DNA of 64,000 nt. Origin: Tildeniella nuda ZEHNDER 1965/U140. Lineage in GTDB: Bacteria > Cyanobacteriota > Cyanobacteriia > Leptolyngbyales > Leptolyngbyaceae. This document shows positions 10,065 to 19,994 of this stretch, piece after piece. The DNA lies in NCBI GenBank assembly GCA_019358895.1, contig JAHHIG010000003.1, positions 248,001 to 312,000 of the forward strand, in the 5' to 3' direction. The notes beneath the pieces are model-generated. The model did not search any database. It was not told the origin of the DNA and saw only the letters and a program-made list of their open reading frames with translations. How positions within the stretch are numbered: position 1 is the stretch's first letter; the number at the start of each line of letters is the position of its first letter. Position numbers and translations under genes: made by a program.

Positions 10065-11129
10065 ATGAAATTCAAGTCTTTGCTGCTTTTTTCCGCATCC
10101 TCTGTGTTGATTCATAGTGCCTCTGTAATCGGCATACCTGAGCGCTCGATCGCGCAAGTGACCGCAGGCACATCAGCGAAGTCTGCCGATGGTTATCGCA
10201 ATTGTCAGCAAGCTGCAAAGGCGGTTGTCACGCTTTATGCGGGTGCAGAAATTGGGACTGGCAGCATTGTTGACGCAGATGGCACCATTTTGACAGCGCT
10301 ACACGTGGTTAAAGAAGCGGTTAAAAGTCCCAATAAAGTTAAAATTTACGTCAAACTGGCAAACGGTCATCGCTATATTGGGCGGGCGATCGCGAGTGAT
10401 ACGCGTAACGACCTGGCGCTTGTACAAATGCCAGTGGAAGAGACACTCTCAACAGTGCCATTAGCCAGCAGCAGCCCACAGGCGGGGCAGAAAGTCTGTG
10501 CGATCGGTAGCCTCGCAGGTCGCGCAGGCATTCTAAGCCAGGGCACGTTCAAAAATTTGCTGGCGAATGGCGACCTGCAATCAGCCGTGCGCCTCACCTA
10601 CGGCAATTCCGGGGGACCGCTACTGGATGCTCAGGGGATGTTGGTAGGCGTGAATAAATCAATCTGGGTGTCCAATCGTGGCGAAAATACTGGCATTAGC
10701 TATGCCACGAGCGCACGAGTAGCACAAAATTTTGTGAACAAGAATCGCCGCACTCCGGTTACTGCAATGGCGAAGCAACCCATCACCATGACGAAGCAGC
10801 CAATCATTACACCAGTGCAAGCGCCTCTTCCGGCACCAGGCTTAGTGCCTTCTCCAGCAACATTGCCGCAGCCGACACAAGAACGCGTTGCCTCTACCGC
10901 AGGGTTAGGTGCCAGCTTTGACGATCGAACTATGACCGTACAACAAATAGAGCGTGATTCTCCCGCTGCCCTGGGCGGACTACAAATTGGCGATCGGGTC
11001 ATTGCCATCAACGGCACCCAATTAAATGCACTACAGCAGCTACAAACATTTCTCAGTGCCCAACCCAGTACTGCCATTTTGACCATCGATCGTAACCAAC
11101 AGGTCACAAACGTTCAGGTGAATTTCTAG
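10065..11129 (+). CDS. HtrA-like serine protease with PDZ domain (copy 2)
   Basis: A second exported HtrA-like protease, 354 aa from the ATG at 10065, which begins a clear signal peptide (MKFKSLLLFSASSVLIHS). Triad: His80 in TALHVVKE, Asp116 in RNDLALVQ, Ser182 in YGNSGGPLL. After a repetitive linker (AKQPITMTKQPI) comes a PDZ domain with LGGLQIGDRVIAINGTQL. It shares architecture and the phrases CAIGS, LANGDLQ and NTGIS with its neighbours but is clearly diverged, so the duplication is old. An in-frame start at 10008 lacks a sensible signal peptide. Confidence 0.85.
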   Translation: MKFKSLLLFSASSVLIHSASVIGIPERSIAQVTAGTSAKSADGYRNCQQAAKAVVTLYAGAEIGTGSIVDADGTILTALHVVKEAVKSPNKVKIYVKLANGHRYIGRAIASDTRNDLALVQMPVEETLSTVPLASSSPQAGQKVCAIGSLAGRAGILSQGTFKNLLANGDLQSAVRLTYGNSGGPLLDAQGMLVGVNKSIWVSNRGENTGISYATSARVAQNFVNKNRRTPVTAMAKQPITMTKQPIITPVQAPLPAPGLVPSPATLPQPTQERVASTAGLGASFDDRTMTVQQIERDSPAALGGLQIGDRVIAINGTQLNALQQLQTFLSAQPSTAILTIDRNQQVTNVQVNF

Positions 11130-11628
11130 TTAGCAGGACTGATGTAGACGAGATCCTCCAACCCCGTGCTGTCGCTTCGCTAGAAAAAGATGGAACGCTC
11201 TGGACGGACGCTTTGCGGATCAAACTGCACGCTTCCAATGCGTAAGTCTAGTGAAATGCCTCTCTGCGACGTACCTTCTGACACTGAGGACGATCTATAG
11301 TATAGAAATACTAGTCTACAATGACTCTTTCTCTCTGCGTCGGTTTTTAGCAGCAGAGTATGATGGGCTTTAGCGAGTGCGATTGGGATTATAACCACAG
11401 CCATACTGGTGAGGACGGGGTGCAGGGTGGAACCCCTTCAGCTTGAGCGCTGTTCGGCTGAGCGCTCACGTCGAAGCTCAGGTCGAAAGCTGGCTGGGGG
11501 CATTGCCCCCACACCCCCTTTGCTTCCAATGTCCTAAGCTTTGTGGCGACAGCTATATCAATGCCTTTTGCTAAAAGTGGGCAACGTTACCCAAGTTCGT
11601 CAACGCGGGCGCTCTGAACATCAATTTT
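11130..11628. other. Intergenic repeat-rich region with GC hairpin
   Basis: About 500 bp between the second and third proteases. It contains a short palindrome at 11496-11510 (GGGGG CATTG CCCCC) within a GGGGTGCAGGGTGGAACCCC...ACACCCCC context seen in cyanobacterial dispersed repeats, and GAGCGCT-type short inverted repeats at 11436-11470. No gene seen. Confidence 0.5.
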
Positions 11629-12681
11629 ATGAGATTCAATCGTTGGGTATGGGCAGTTGGACTGTTGTTATTGGCTCATACTCTGGCTGCGTTTATTCCA
11701 TCCATCCCTAACCTGTCTCTGCCCCGTCCCGCTGAGACGAAAGCAAAACCAAACCAGTCTGAGCCGACGAGTGCCAATGTCTGCCAGACAGCTCGTACAT
11801 CTGTTCTAACACTCTATATCGACAGCGATTTTGGATCAGGTACCATTGTCAGCTCAGAAGGCTTGGTGCTAACCAACCATCACGTTGTCAAAGCTGCCAG
11901 TGACGGACAGGTAAGAGCTAGAAGCTGGGGCGGACAGCTCTACCAGGGACAGGTCGTCGCCACTGACCGCGTGAATGATTTGGCACTCGTGCAGCTCAAC
12001 ACAAAAGAACGCTTGCCAGCGATCCGTCTGGCTAAGCCAGAAGCGATCCAAATTGGACAAAAAGTGTGCGCGATCGGTAGTCCCTATGGTCGTGCTGGCG
12101 TGATTACTCGAGGGACGCTCAAAAGCACCCTTGAGAATGGTGATCTACAATCTTCCATCCTTTTGCATCCTGGAAACTCAGGCGGACCGTTGCTCAACAG
12201 TCAGGGTGACATGATTGGCATCAACAAGGCAATCTGGCTATCAGATTCCGGTAAGAATGTTGGCATTGGGTTTGCGACAACAACGACAATCGCCCAAGGC
12301 TTCATTGAGCAAAATCGACAAAAAGCAGCGGCAATCGCCGCACGTCCTTCAGCGCCTGCTATGCCTTCAGCACAGACCGAGACTGACCAGCAGACGACAC
12401 CACCAGAGGCTCCTGCTAATTTTGGTTTGCCGCCCGCAACACCGAGCGACGTTCGCTTAGGGGCAATGGTTGACAGTCAATCGCTCGTGATTCAACTTGT
12501 AGAGCCAGACTCCCCCGCTGAGAGAGCAGGGCTGAGCGCAGGCGATCGTTTGGTAGCAGTTGACAGTCAGCGGCTTGATCGAGTTGAAGATCTGCAAATA
12601 TTTTTGCAGCGCCGTCCCAGTAGCGCTGTTTTCACCATCAGCCGGAACCAACGACAGCAAGATGTACGGGTCGGTTTTTGA
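11629..12681 (+). CDS. HtrA-like serine protease with PDZ domain (copy 3)
   Basis: Third member of the protease cluster, 350 aa. The N-terminus RWVWAVGLLLLAHTLAAF is a signal peptide or anchor. Triad: His85 in TNHHVVK, Asp117 in VNDLALVQ, Ser184 in PGNSGGPLL. The C-terminal PDZ domain has RAGLSAGDRLVAVDSQRL. It is closest to copy 1 in the protease core (IGSPYGR, LHPGNSGGPLLN). It appears to have its own promoter in the 500-bp gap upstream, so the three copies may be regulated separately. Confidence 0.85.
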   Translation: MRFNRWVWAVGLLLLAHTLAAFIPSIPNLSLPRPAETKAKPNQSEPTSANVCQTARTSVLTLYIDSDFGSGTIVSSEGLVLTNHHVVKAASDGQVRARSWGGQLYQGQVVATDRVNDLALVQLNTKERLPAIRLAKPEAIQIGQKVCAIGSPYGRAGVITRGTLKSTLENGDLQSSILLHPGNSGGPLLNSQGDMIGINKAIWLSDSGKNVGIGFATTTTIAQGFIEQNRQKAAAIAARPSAPAMPSAQTETDQQTTPPEAPANFGLPPATPSDVRLGAMVDSQSLVIQLVEPDSPAERAGLSAGDRLVAVDSQRLDRVEDLQIFLQRRPSSAVFTISRNQRQQDVRVGF

Positions 12682-13279
12682 GCAGCCGTGGCAAAAAATG
12701 GATGAAAGCCCTTGCCTCTGCTGTCCAGTTCACTACATTCATCACCCTTTATGATGATTAATTGGTTAAACGTAGCCCTCGCGTTTCACTTTGAAGCTGA
12801 AATATCGCGCTTATAGTAACCACTCAACCGATCAGTCTTTACCACTTTAGAGCCTGCATGATCAGCTTTGATGCTATCAAAAAGCAGCAAGAACCGATGA
12901 GGGTGTGGTTGCTTTATCAGCAGGATTTGTATCCATTCTCCTTTTCATCGTTTATAGACTTTACTATCGTCAAGCCCTCTGATATTATTTCAACAGAAAC
13001 ATCTCTCTAAACGTTCTCCGTTTTAGATCAAGCTGATCGAATCTAAGCAATTAATATGCACGGCTAGCGATCGGGCATTTAGTGCTGCTCAAGTTCAAGC
13101 TTGAACGTTTCAAGGCTACTTAAGCCAAAATTCTGGAAGAATTTCGACTTGATTGAAGCCGCTTTTGTGCGTCTTCAAAGCCTTTCAATACCTGCTGCGA
13201 ATGCTGCATACGCTGCGGTTACTCACTGAGGCAGGTTTTTAATTCTATCGATCACCATAGACTGTCTTACAGGTACCAT
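12682..13279. other. Intergenic region, about 600 bp
   Basis: No supported gene. A 49-codon frame at 12858 opens with MISFDAIKKQQ, but it has no ribosome-binding site and no recognisable feature. The part next to 13280 probably holds the promoter of the peptidoglycan-binding protein. Confidence 0.4.
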
Positions 13280-14098
13280 ATGGAAACATTAGCCTTCATT
13301 CATGCCGCTGTTGCCCACGAAGATCCCACTCTTGATCCGGAAGTGACAGCCTTTGAAACTATTGACTTTAAAGCGTCAGGTTCTCTCGCTATGAGTTTTG
13401 TTGCAGCAGGCGTTGTAGCAACCACACTGTCTCATGCTGATCAAGCTCAAGCAACCATCTACTACGGACAAAGAGGTTCAGGTGTAGAAGCACTTCAAGC
13501 AGCGCTTGGAGTTTCCCGTGATGGCATTTTTGGTCGTGAAACACTATCAGCCTTGAGAACGTTTCAGGCTAACCGGGGCTTAGCAGTCGATGGTATCGCA
13601 GGACGTGCAACGCTGCCTGCTCTGGGTCTAGTTGCAAACCTTGGTCCTGGTGGTCCTGGCAGTAGTGGTGGTTCGGTGCCCGTCTCTGGTGGAGCGTATG
13701 TCACGGCTGGCAGCGGCTTGATTGTTCGTAACGCTCCTGCTGGCTACGCAATCGGTAGCCGTGGTTATGGGTCGAGAGTGAGTTTGACTGGCGCAGAGCA
13801 GTATGCTGGCGGTCGTAATTGGTCTCAACTTTCCAGTGGCGGTTGGGTTGCTAGTGCCTATCTCAGTAGCTACAGCGGTGGCGGCAATGGTGGGACTGTT
13901 CCGATCGGCAGTGGTAGTTACGCAGCCGCTGGCAGTGGTCTCCTGGTTCGCAGCGGTCCGGGGGGCTACGTCATTGGAGGCTTGGGCTATGGCGCACCTG
14001 TAAGACTTACGGGCGCTACGCAATACGCATCTGGTCGTAGCTGGTCGCAGCTGACAAGCGGCGGCTGGGTTGCCAGTGATTATATTGGCTACCGTTAA
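13280..14098 (+). CDS. Peptidoglycan-binding protein with two SH3-like repeats
   Basis: A 272-aa protein with an internal hydrophobic segment (about residues 35-55, SLAMSFVAAGVVATTLSHA) that probably directs export. Then comes a PG_binding_1 domain (about 65-115: LQAALGVSRDGIFGRETLSA, then VDGIAGRATLPALG). Two near-identical bacterial SH3-type repeats of about 65 residues follow, each containing AGSGL-VR and ending SGGWVAS-Y. Gly/Ser-rich linkers separate the modules. The architecture suggests a cell-wall-associated, non-enzymatic binding protein; no hydrolase domain is visible. Confidence 0.75.
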   Translation: METLAFIHAAVAHEDPTLDPEVTAFETIDFKASGSLAMSFVAAGVVATTLSHADQAQATIYYGQRGSGVEALQAALGVSRDGIFGRETLSALRTFQANRGLAVDGIAGRATLPALGLVANLGPGGPGSSGGSVPVSGGAYVTAGSGLIVRNAPAGYAIGSRGYGSRVSLTGAEQYAGGRNWSQLSSGGWVASAYLSSYSGGGNGGTVPIGSGSYAAAGSGLLVRSGPGGYVIGGLGYGAPVRLTGATQYASGRSWSQLTSGGWVASDYIGYR

Positions 14099-14204
14099 CT
14101 CTCAACTGGCGTAAGTGATTGCTACTTACGCACTACTCAACGAATGTTGGTTTATGTCGCTCTGGTGTTGCTTTTGCTGAAGCAGCGCCAGAGTTCTTGT
14201 TTAA

Positions 14205-15428
14205 TTAAGCTTGCTCTAGCAACGCCAGGACAGTTTTGGGCATTAGTTGGTCCTTAAACCAAACCACTTTGGCAGGAAGGTGGTCTACTTTAACGCCCGC
14301 CTTTTCTAAGTTCAGCCGTTCTGAAATTGCCAAGATCAGGTCATCGCGCCCCGACTGTCGCACCTGGGAAAATTTTTTCTGCAAATATTCGGGTCGCCAG
14401 TAGCCAACGATTTCTAGCAAAAAAGTACGTCCATCGGGGTGAGCGAGGCGAAAATCGGGAATCATGACACTGCCGGGGATGGGGATTAGATCGACTTCGC
14501 GCTCTAGCTGCCAGTCAGTCTTGGTTTTCAGCCAGCGATCGACAAAACTTTCTTCCACCATGCTGTCGTAGGTTTTGCCAGGGGGATAGTGTGTAACCAA
14601 ACCGCAGTCGGAGTTCAGCGTAAAGCGACCCGATCGCACTTTGCCAGAATACAGATCCCGTTGTTGCAGCGTGGCGGTCAGATTCCATTTAGTCACATGC
14701 AGCAAGGCAGGCAACAGCATTGCTAGCTTCAAGCCATAGTGTGTGTTGGGTTTGAAGAGGCTGGTGGGACCATCGATCGTGAGCGTAAAGCCATGATCCG
14801 CATCGCCTTCGATGTAGGTCATCAACCGAAAGAGCTTGAGGTAACGAAAGAGCAGCTTATACTCGCCGGGATCGTTGCGATGGGCATTCAGCGTGATATG
14901 GCTGGCGCGGTAGAACACACCTTGCACTTGAGATAGGTTGTAACGATGCAGTAGTGCTTCTGCTGTGGGCGCTTCAAAGCGAGTCAAAATCTGATTGTCG
15001 GGCAGGTCAGCGTAGAGACCAGCGTGAATCTGGGTGGGCAAAACGTCGTGCCCCAGTTCTTGACTGAGGCACTCTGCAAGGTGCTGTAGTGTTGACTGAG
15101 TGGCTGACGAACCGCCTGCTTTTTGGGCTGAGAGTGCAAAAACTCGCTGCCGCAGTGCCAGGGGATCAAGAGGACTGATCGTTTCAAAGTGGCTGAAGCT
15201 TTCGCTGGTGAGTAGATGGGCAAGACCGCGCTTCATTCTGTAGTCAGTGTTTTCACCCTCTAACGCTTGCAGTTGCCGCTTCAGTTCACCCCTGGTGCCA
15301 CCTTTTGCAGCTTGGAAGAGAGCAATCAAGCTGTTGGCGATCGCCAGCGTTTGCCCGCCGATCGCTAAACGTTTGGGCACGATTTCTTCACCGCTGTAGC
15401 GATACATGAGCAAATCCGTAGGCAACAT
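14205..15428 (-). CDS. DUF790 family nuclease (Bax1-type)
   Basis: A 407-aa protein recognised as DUF790/COG3372, a RecB-superfamily nuclease family whose archaeal member Bax1 works with the XPB helicase. The start MLPTDLLMYRYSGEEIVPK and the C-terminal PD-(D/E)XK-like core are characteristic: FTLNSDCGLV, then VMIPDFRLAHPDGRTFLLEI, where the PDF and LEI elements supply the nuclease acid residues. Archaeal and some bacterial genomes encode it next to XPB. Here the neighbours are a peptidoglycan-binding protein and a GH13 enzyme, so any helicase partner must be elsewhere. Probable role in DNA repair. Confidence 0.78.
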   Translation of the reverse strand: MLPTDLLMYRYSGEEIVPKRLAIGGQTLAIANSLIALFQAAKGGTRGELKRQLQALEGENTDYRMKRGLAHLLTSESFSHFETISPLDPLALRQRVFALSAQKAGGSSATQSTLQHLAECLSQELGHDVLPTQIHAGLYADLPDNQILTRFEAPTAEALLHRYNLSQVQGVFYRASHITLNAHRNDPGEYKLLFRYLKLFRLMTYIEGDADHGFTLTIDGPTSLFKPNTHYGLKLAMLLPALLHVTKWNLTATLQQRDLYSGKVRSGRFTLNSDCGLVTHYPPGKTYDSMVEESFVDRWLKTKTDWQLEREVDLIPIPGSVMIPDFRLAHPDGRTFLLEIVGYWRPEYLQKKFSQVRQSGRDDLILAISERLNLEKAGVKVDHLPAKVVWFKDQLMPKTVLALLEQA

Positions 15429-15604
15429 CTTAAGCTTTACGTCTTTAGACGGACGAAATGTTGAAAAATACTGTCCAAAGTGAGATACCCAAACGAGGAC
15501 ACAAATCGTAAATTCTACAAAACGAGGTTAACTCGTGTTGACTTGATGAACTTAACTGTTCCAAGGGACTAACCCTGCTCAATATTGGACTTTCTAGACA
15601 TACT

Positions 15605-17533
15605 ATGGTAGCAACTCCTCCCTCTCAAGGTTCTCCTGCTCAGTACGCAACGGATGACCATCAAACAGAAGTCGAATTACTGATAGCAGAACCCAGGCAA
15701 GATAGTGAGATTGACCTAGAGTTTCTTTACACTAGAGACATTGAATTTCGTCAGGAAACCATTTATTTTGCGGTTGTCGATCGCTTTTGTGACGGCGATC
15801 CTGATAACAGCGAAGGACCCAACCCAGAGCTGTTTGATCCGGAGGGGCAAGACTGGGGCAAGTATTGGGGTGGCGATCTACAAGGTGTGATCGATAAGCT
15901 TGATTATCTCAAAAACATGGGTGTAACAGCCCTCTGGCTCACACCGTTATTTGAGCAAGTAGAGGCACTCTTTGTTGATAATGCTGCGATTCACGGCTAT
16001 TGGACAAGAGATTTTAAGCGTCTTAATCCTCGCTACATTGGCAAAGACGAAGATCCATCGTTGAACAATACTCAGGAGCAAAAAAATACGATCTTCGATC
16101 GCCTGATTGAAGCGTTGCATCAGCGCAAAATGAAGCTCGTGCTCGATATCGTCTGCAACCACAGCAACCCTGATTTCAGCGGCAAAAAAGGTGAGCTTTA
16201 TGACGATGGGGTCAAAATTGCTGATTTCAACGACGACAAAAATAACTGGTATCACCACTACGGCGAAATCACGGACTGGGAAGACGAGTGGCAAATGCAG
16301 AACCGCGAACTCGCGGGGCTGGCAACTTTTAACGAAAACAATAGCGACTACCGCGATTACATTAAAAGTGCCATCAAACAGTGGCTCGATCGCGGTGTCG
16401 ATGCCCTGCGCGTCGATACCGTCAAACACATGCCGATTTGGTTCTGGCAGGAGTTCAACGCCGATATTCAGGCGCATCGACCGGATGTCTTTATTTTTGG
16501 CGAATGGATTTATAGCCATCCCGCTGATGATCAATCCGTCGAATTTGTGAACCGTTCTGGCATGACCTTGCTCGACTTTGGGCTATGCGTTGCCATTCGT
16601 GCAGCACTGGCACAAGGGGCAGACGACGGCTTTCAGCTCATTCAGGCTATTTTTGACCTGGATCATCGCTATTTTGGGGCAAACGAACTGGTGACGTTCA
16701 TTGACAACCACGACATGCCCCGGTTCCAGAGCTTGAACCCTGACCCCGAAATGCTGTCTGTTGCGATCGCCCTCATCATGACCAGTCGCGGTATTCCCTG
16801 TATCTACTACGGCACCGAGCAGTATCTCCACGACGATACCGATGGCGGCAACGATCCTTACAATCGCCCCATGATGGTTAGCTGGGACACTGAGACGGAA
16901 CTGTATCGTTCGATTCGCCTACTCTCAGGTCTGCGCCGCCTGAATCCTGCTGTCTCAATGGGTGGACATTGGCAAAAGCACCTGACACCCGATGTCTATT
17001 GCTATGCCCGACGCTACCGCGACTCCATCTGTTTTGTCGCGCTCAATCGCGGTGAGGCAACGACGATCGAAGATGTCGATACTGAGCTACCTGATGGCGA
17101 ACATACCTGCGTGCTGACCCGCAACAAATTTGAGGTCAGTGACAACAAGATTCAACGTTTGGCACTTCCCACCCGTAGCGCGATCATCATCAGCCATGTC
17201 GGAGGACGCATCAAAGGGCAGACGATCGTGCGCGTACAGTTGAACGGTGTCGAGACTCAGCCTGGAGAAACGATCGTCGTCACAGGCGATTGCCCTGAAC
17301 TGGGGAAATGGGACATCGCCAAGGCGTACCCACTGGAATACATCAATACCAACACCTGGTTTGGTGAAATTCCTTTTGAGGAAAGCGCTGGCAAAATGAT
17401 CACCTATAAGTATGCAATGTGGCGCGAGGGGCAATCACCGCTGCGAGAAAACCTGGTCGCGCGTCGCTGGGTCATTGCCAGCGAAGGCACCGTCAAATGG
17501 CGAGATCTCTGGGCATCTGGTCCCGAATCTTAA
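15605..17533 (+). CDS. GH13 alpha-amylase / CGTase-like enzyme with CBM20
   Basis: A 642-aa glycoside hydrolase family 13 enzyme. Region I is DIVCNHSNP. The catalytic residues are Asp271 (nucleophile, RVDTVKHMP), Glu300 (acid/base, FGEWIYS) and Asp370 (FIDNHDMPRF). The wording of these motifs is closest to cyclodextrin glucanotransferase and maltogenic amylase (GH13_2). The last 100 residues form a CBM20 starch-binding domain (GDCPELGKWDIAKAYPL, then YKYAMWREG). There is no signal peptide, so it probably acts in the cytoplasm on glycogen-like glucan. Whether it cyclises, transfers or hydrolyses cannot be decided from sequence. Confidence 0.85.
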   Translation: MVATPPSQGSPAQYATDDHQTEVELLIAEPRQDSEIDLEFLYTRDIEFRQETIYFAVVDRFCDGDPDNSEGPNPELFDPEGQDWGKYWGGDLQGVIDKLDYLKNMGVTALWLTPLFEQVEALFVDNAAIHGYWTRDFKRLNPRYIGKDEDPSLNNTQEQKNTIFDRLIEALHQRKMKLVLDIVCNHSNPDFSGKKGELYDDGVKIADFNDDKNNWYHHYGEITDWEDEWQMQNRELAGLATFNENNSDYRDYIKSAIKQWLDRGVDALRVDTVKHMPIWFWQEFNADIQAHRPDVFIFGEWIYSHPADDQSVEFVNRSGMTLLDFGLCVAIRAALAQGADDGFQLIQAIFDLDHRYFGANELVTFIDNHDMPRFQSLNPDPEMLSVAIALIMTSRGIPCIYYGTEQYLHDDTDGGNDPYNRPMMVSWDTETELYRSIRLLSGLRRLNPAVSMGGHWQKHLTPDVYCYARRYRDSICFVALNRGEATTIEDVDTELPDGEHTCVLTRNKFEVSDNKIQRLALPTRSAIIISHVGGRIKGQTIVRVQLNGVETQPGETIVVTGDCPELGKWDIAKAYPLEYINTNTWFGEIPFEESAGKMITYKYAMWREGQSPLRENLVARRWVIASEGTVKWRDLWASGPES

Positions 17534-17917
17534 AGTGGGCTGGCTCTCTTAAAACAATCAAGTTCTTGGCGCATAGCTTGATAAGAGATCTTTATTTCAC
17601 CCGGTTAGGTGACGCTAGTGGATGAAGTAGTAGTGAACCACTTGCCCGTAGTGTTAGTCCAAGGTTATGACATCGTCTTGTTTTCCTAAAAGCCCTCTTA
17701 GCTAAGGGGTTTCGGTGGCCAGGCTGATGGTCAGTTGTTGAGTCTGCTTTTAGTTAGCGTTAGTACAGTACACTCCTGAAGCGATGGCTTTTTGTCAAAT
17801 GGCTTTGTATTTTGAACGATGGCTTTGCCAATTTGACGATCAAGCAGCTATTCTGCATAAGGTTGCTCCTCGATCGGTGCCATCAACCAAGTTTTTTCGC
17901 TTGCAAGTAAGAAACGT
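17534..17917. other. Intergenic region, about 380 bp
   Basis: Contains an ATGGCTTT motif repeated three times around 17784-17825 and the likely promoter of the tolC-like gene. No coding sequence or structured RNA recognised. Confidence 0.4.
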
Positions 17918-19918
17918 ATGCAACCTTCTCGTCATTTAATTGTTGTGGGTGTGGGAGTTTTAGTTGCTTTCGGTAATGCGCCACCGGGCTTATCGGAGCC
18001 ACTCCCCAGTCACTCCCCAGCCATTCCTAACGCCGATGAGCTACTACAGCCTTTCTCCCTGCAAGAATCTACAGCCTCTGTAGAAGCAGCATCTCTCGAC
18101 CAGCCAAGGATAGTAAAGTCCAAGATAGTTCCGACCGAAAATATTGCACTGACCGCGATCGCGCCTGAGTTTAGTCGGCGAAACGCTCAGACAAGTGTGG
18201 CGCAAAGAACGACCGCGATCGCGCCGTCAAGCAAATTTAACCCCTCTGTGGCGATCATACCAGAGCCTAAAAAGGCTGTGATCGCGCAGACAAATCCCTC
18301 CACTACACCGAACCTTGCGCCTCTACCTTCTAGCTCTCAACAACAGGCTCCGACGACAACGCAGCCTCCCCTTTCAACGCCAGACCCCGGTCCTTCTAGA
18401 CCACTGGGACCTGCTAAGCCCGGTATTGCGCCAGAATACCTGAACCCCGACCCGAATCCATTAAGCTTCCCGACGAAACCAGAGGAAGTAAAGCTGCGGG
18501 GCATTCAGCCGATCACGTTACAACAGGCGATCGAGTTGGCACAGCGCAACAACCGAAGTCTACAGGTGACTCGCTTACAGTTAGAACGCAGTAAGGCAGC
18601 CTTGCGCCAGTCTCAGGCGGCGAGCTTCCCAACATTAAGTGTTCAAAGCACGCTCAGCCGTTCACTGTCTGCCAACAGCGGTCGCAACCAAAACAACGCG
18701 CTGTCTGAGCTGTTGGGTGGCAGCAGTAACGATGAGAGTGCGATCAGTAATGCCTTTAGTGCATCAGCAACGCTGAGCTATGACATTTTTACCTCTGGTC
18801 AACGCCCAGCTAATATTCGAGCCGCTGAGAGGCAGCTACGCTCGGATGAACTTCAAGTTGAGATCAGTCAAGAGCAACTGAGGCTGGATGTTGCAGGCGA
18901 TTACTACAACTTGCAGCAGAGCGATGAGTCGGTGCGGATTCAACAGTCATCGGTGCGAAATAACGAAGCCAGTCTGCGCGATACGCAAGCATTGGAGCGG
19001 GCAGGCTTAGGCACTCGCTTTGACGTTCTACAATCTGAGGTGCAGTTGGCAAACTCACGTCAGAACCTGACGAACGCCATTGCGCAACAGCAGATCAGTC
19101 GGCGACAGCTCGCGCAACGATTGAGTCTTTCACCCGCGATCGACCTGGCGGCGGCTGACCCGGTTGATGTTGCAGGCGAATGGAACCTGTCGCTGGAAGA
19201 AAGCATCGTTCTGGCGCTAAAAAACCGGGCAGAGCTGGAACAGCAGCTTGTGCAGCGAGAACAAGCGCAGCAGCAACGGCGAGCCGCTTTGGCAGGCTTA
19301 GGTCCTACCGTTACCGCGCAAGCACAGTATCAGTTGTCAGATATTTTAGACGATGACTCTCGCATTGGGGATGGGTATGCTTTTCAATTAGGCGTGAACT
19401 GGAACTTATATGACGGTGGCGCATCAGTGGCTCAAGCACAACAGGCAGAAGCAAACATTGCGATCGCAGAGCAAAACTTTGCCGATCAAAGCAACCAGGT
19501 GCGGTTCGCCGTTGAGCAAGGGTACGCTAACTTGCTCTCCAACTTTGAGAATATTGGCACCACGACGAGAGCCTTGGGTCAGGCACAAGAAGCACTTCGC
19601 CTAGCGCGCTTGCGCTTTCAGGCTGGGGTTGGCACCTCAACCGATACGATCAACGCTGAAAATGCTTTAACGACGGCTGAGGGTAATCGGGTCAATGCGA
19701 TTATCGGCTATAACCGATCGTTAGCGACCCTCGAACGTGCAGTGACCCATCTGCCCATTCCGACCGGTGCCACCACTCCCAGTCTGGCATCACCTCCAGG
19801 TGGCACGCCAGCCACCCCCTTAGTGCCCAGCACAACGACTCCTGGGACTACACCGCCAACAACACCCCCAGGCGCTACGCCTAGCACCACCACTCCTCCT
19901 TCTAACAGCACACCTTAA
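17918..19918 (+). CDS. TolC-family outer-membrane efflux protein
   Basis: An outer-membrane channel subunit of 666 aa. A signal peptide (LIVVGVGVLVAFGNAPPGLS) is followed by a long Pro/Thr/Ser-rich periplasmic segment to about residue 195. Then come the two OEP repeats of TolC: ITLQQAIELAQRNNRSLQV with coiled-coil helices, and LSLEESIVLALKNRAELEQQ with its own helices and the strand QLGVNWNLYDGG. A Thr/Pro-rich tail ends the protein. It forms the trimeric exit duct for efflux or type I secretion. The inner-membrane partners are not adjacent, so the substrate is unknown. Confidence 0.88.
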   Translation: MQPSRHLIVVGVGVLVAFGNAPPGLSEPLPSHSPAIPNADELLQPFSLQESTASVEAASLDQPRIVKSKIVPTENIALTAIAPEFSRRNAQTSVAQRTTAIAPSSKFNPSVAIIPEPKKAVIAQTNPSTTPNLAPLPSSSQQQAPTTTQPPLSTPDPGPSRPLGPAKPGIAPEYLNPDPNPLSFPTKPEEVKLRGIQPITLQQAIELAQRNNRSLQVTRLQLERSKAALRQSQAASFPTLSVQSTLSRSLSANSGRNQNNALSELLGGSSNDESAISNAFSASATLSYDIFTSGQRPANIRAAERQLRSDELQVEISQEQLRLDVAGDYYNLQQSDESVRIQQSSVRNNEASLRDTQALERAGLGTRFDVLQSEVQLANSRQNLTNAIAQQQISRRQLAQRLSLSPAIDLAAADPVDVAGEWNLSLEESIVLALKNRAELEQQLVQREQAQQQRRAALAGLGPTVTAQAQYQLSDILDDDSRIGDGYAFQLGVNWNLYDGGASVAQAQQAEANIAIAEQNFADQSNQVRFAVEQGYANLLSNFENIGTTTRALGQAQEALRLARLRFQAGVGTSTDTINAENALTTAEGNRVNAIIGYNRSLATLERAVTHLPIPTGATTPSLASPPGGTPATPLVPSTTTPGTTPPTTPPGATPSTTTPPSNSTP

Positions 19919-19994
19919 TGGTTCTTCTTTGTTTACCATGAAGCTGAAGCTTCACCCCGTCCTCTTTCGGTTTGCTAGACATAAGGATCTCACC

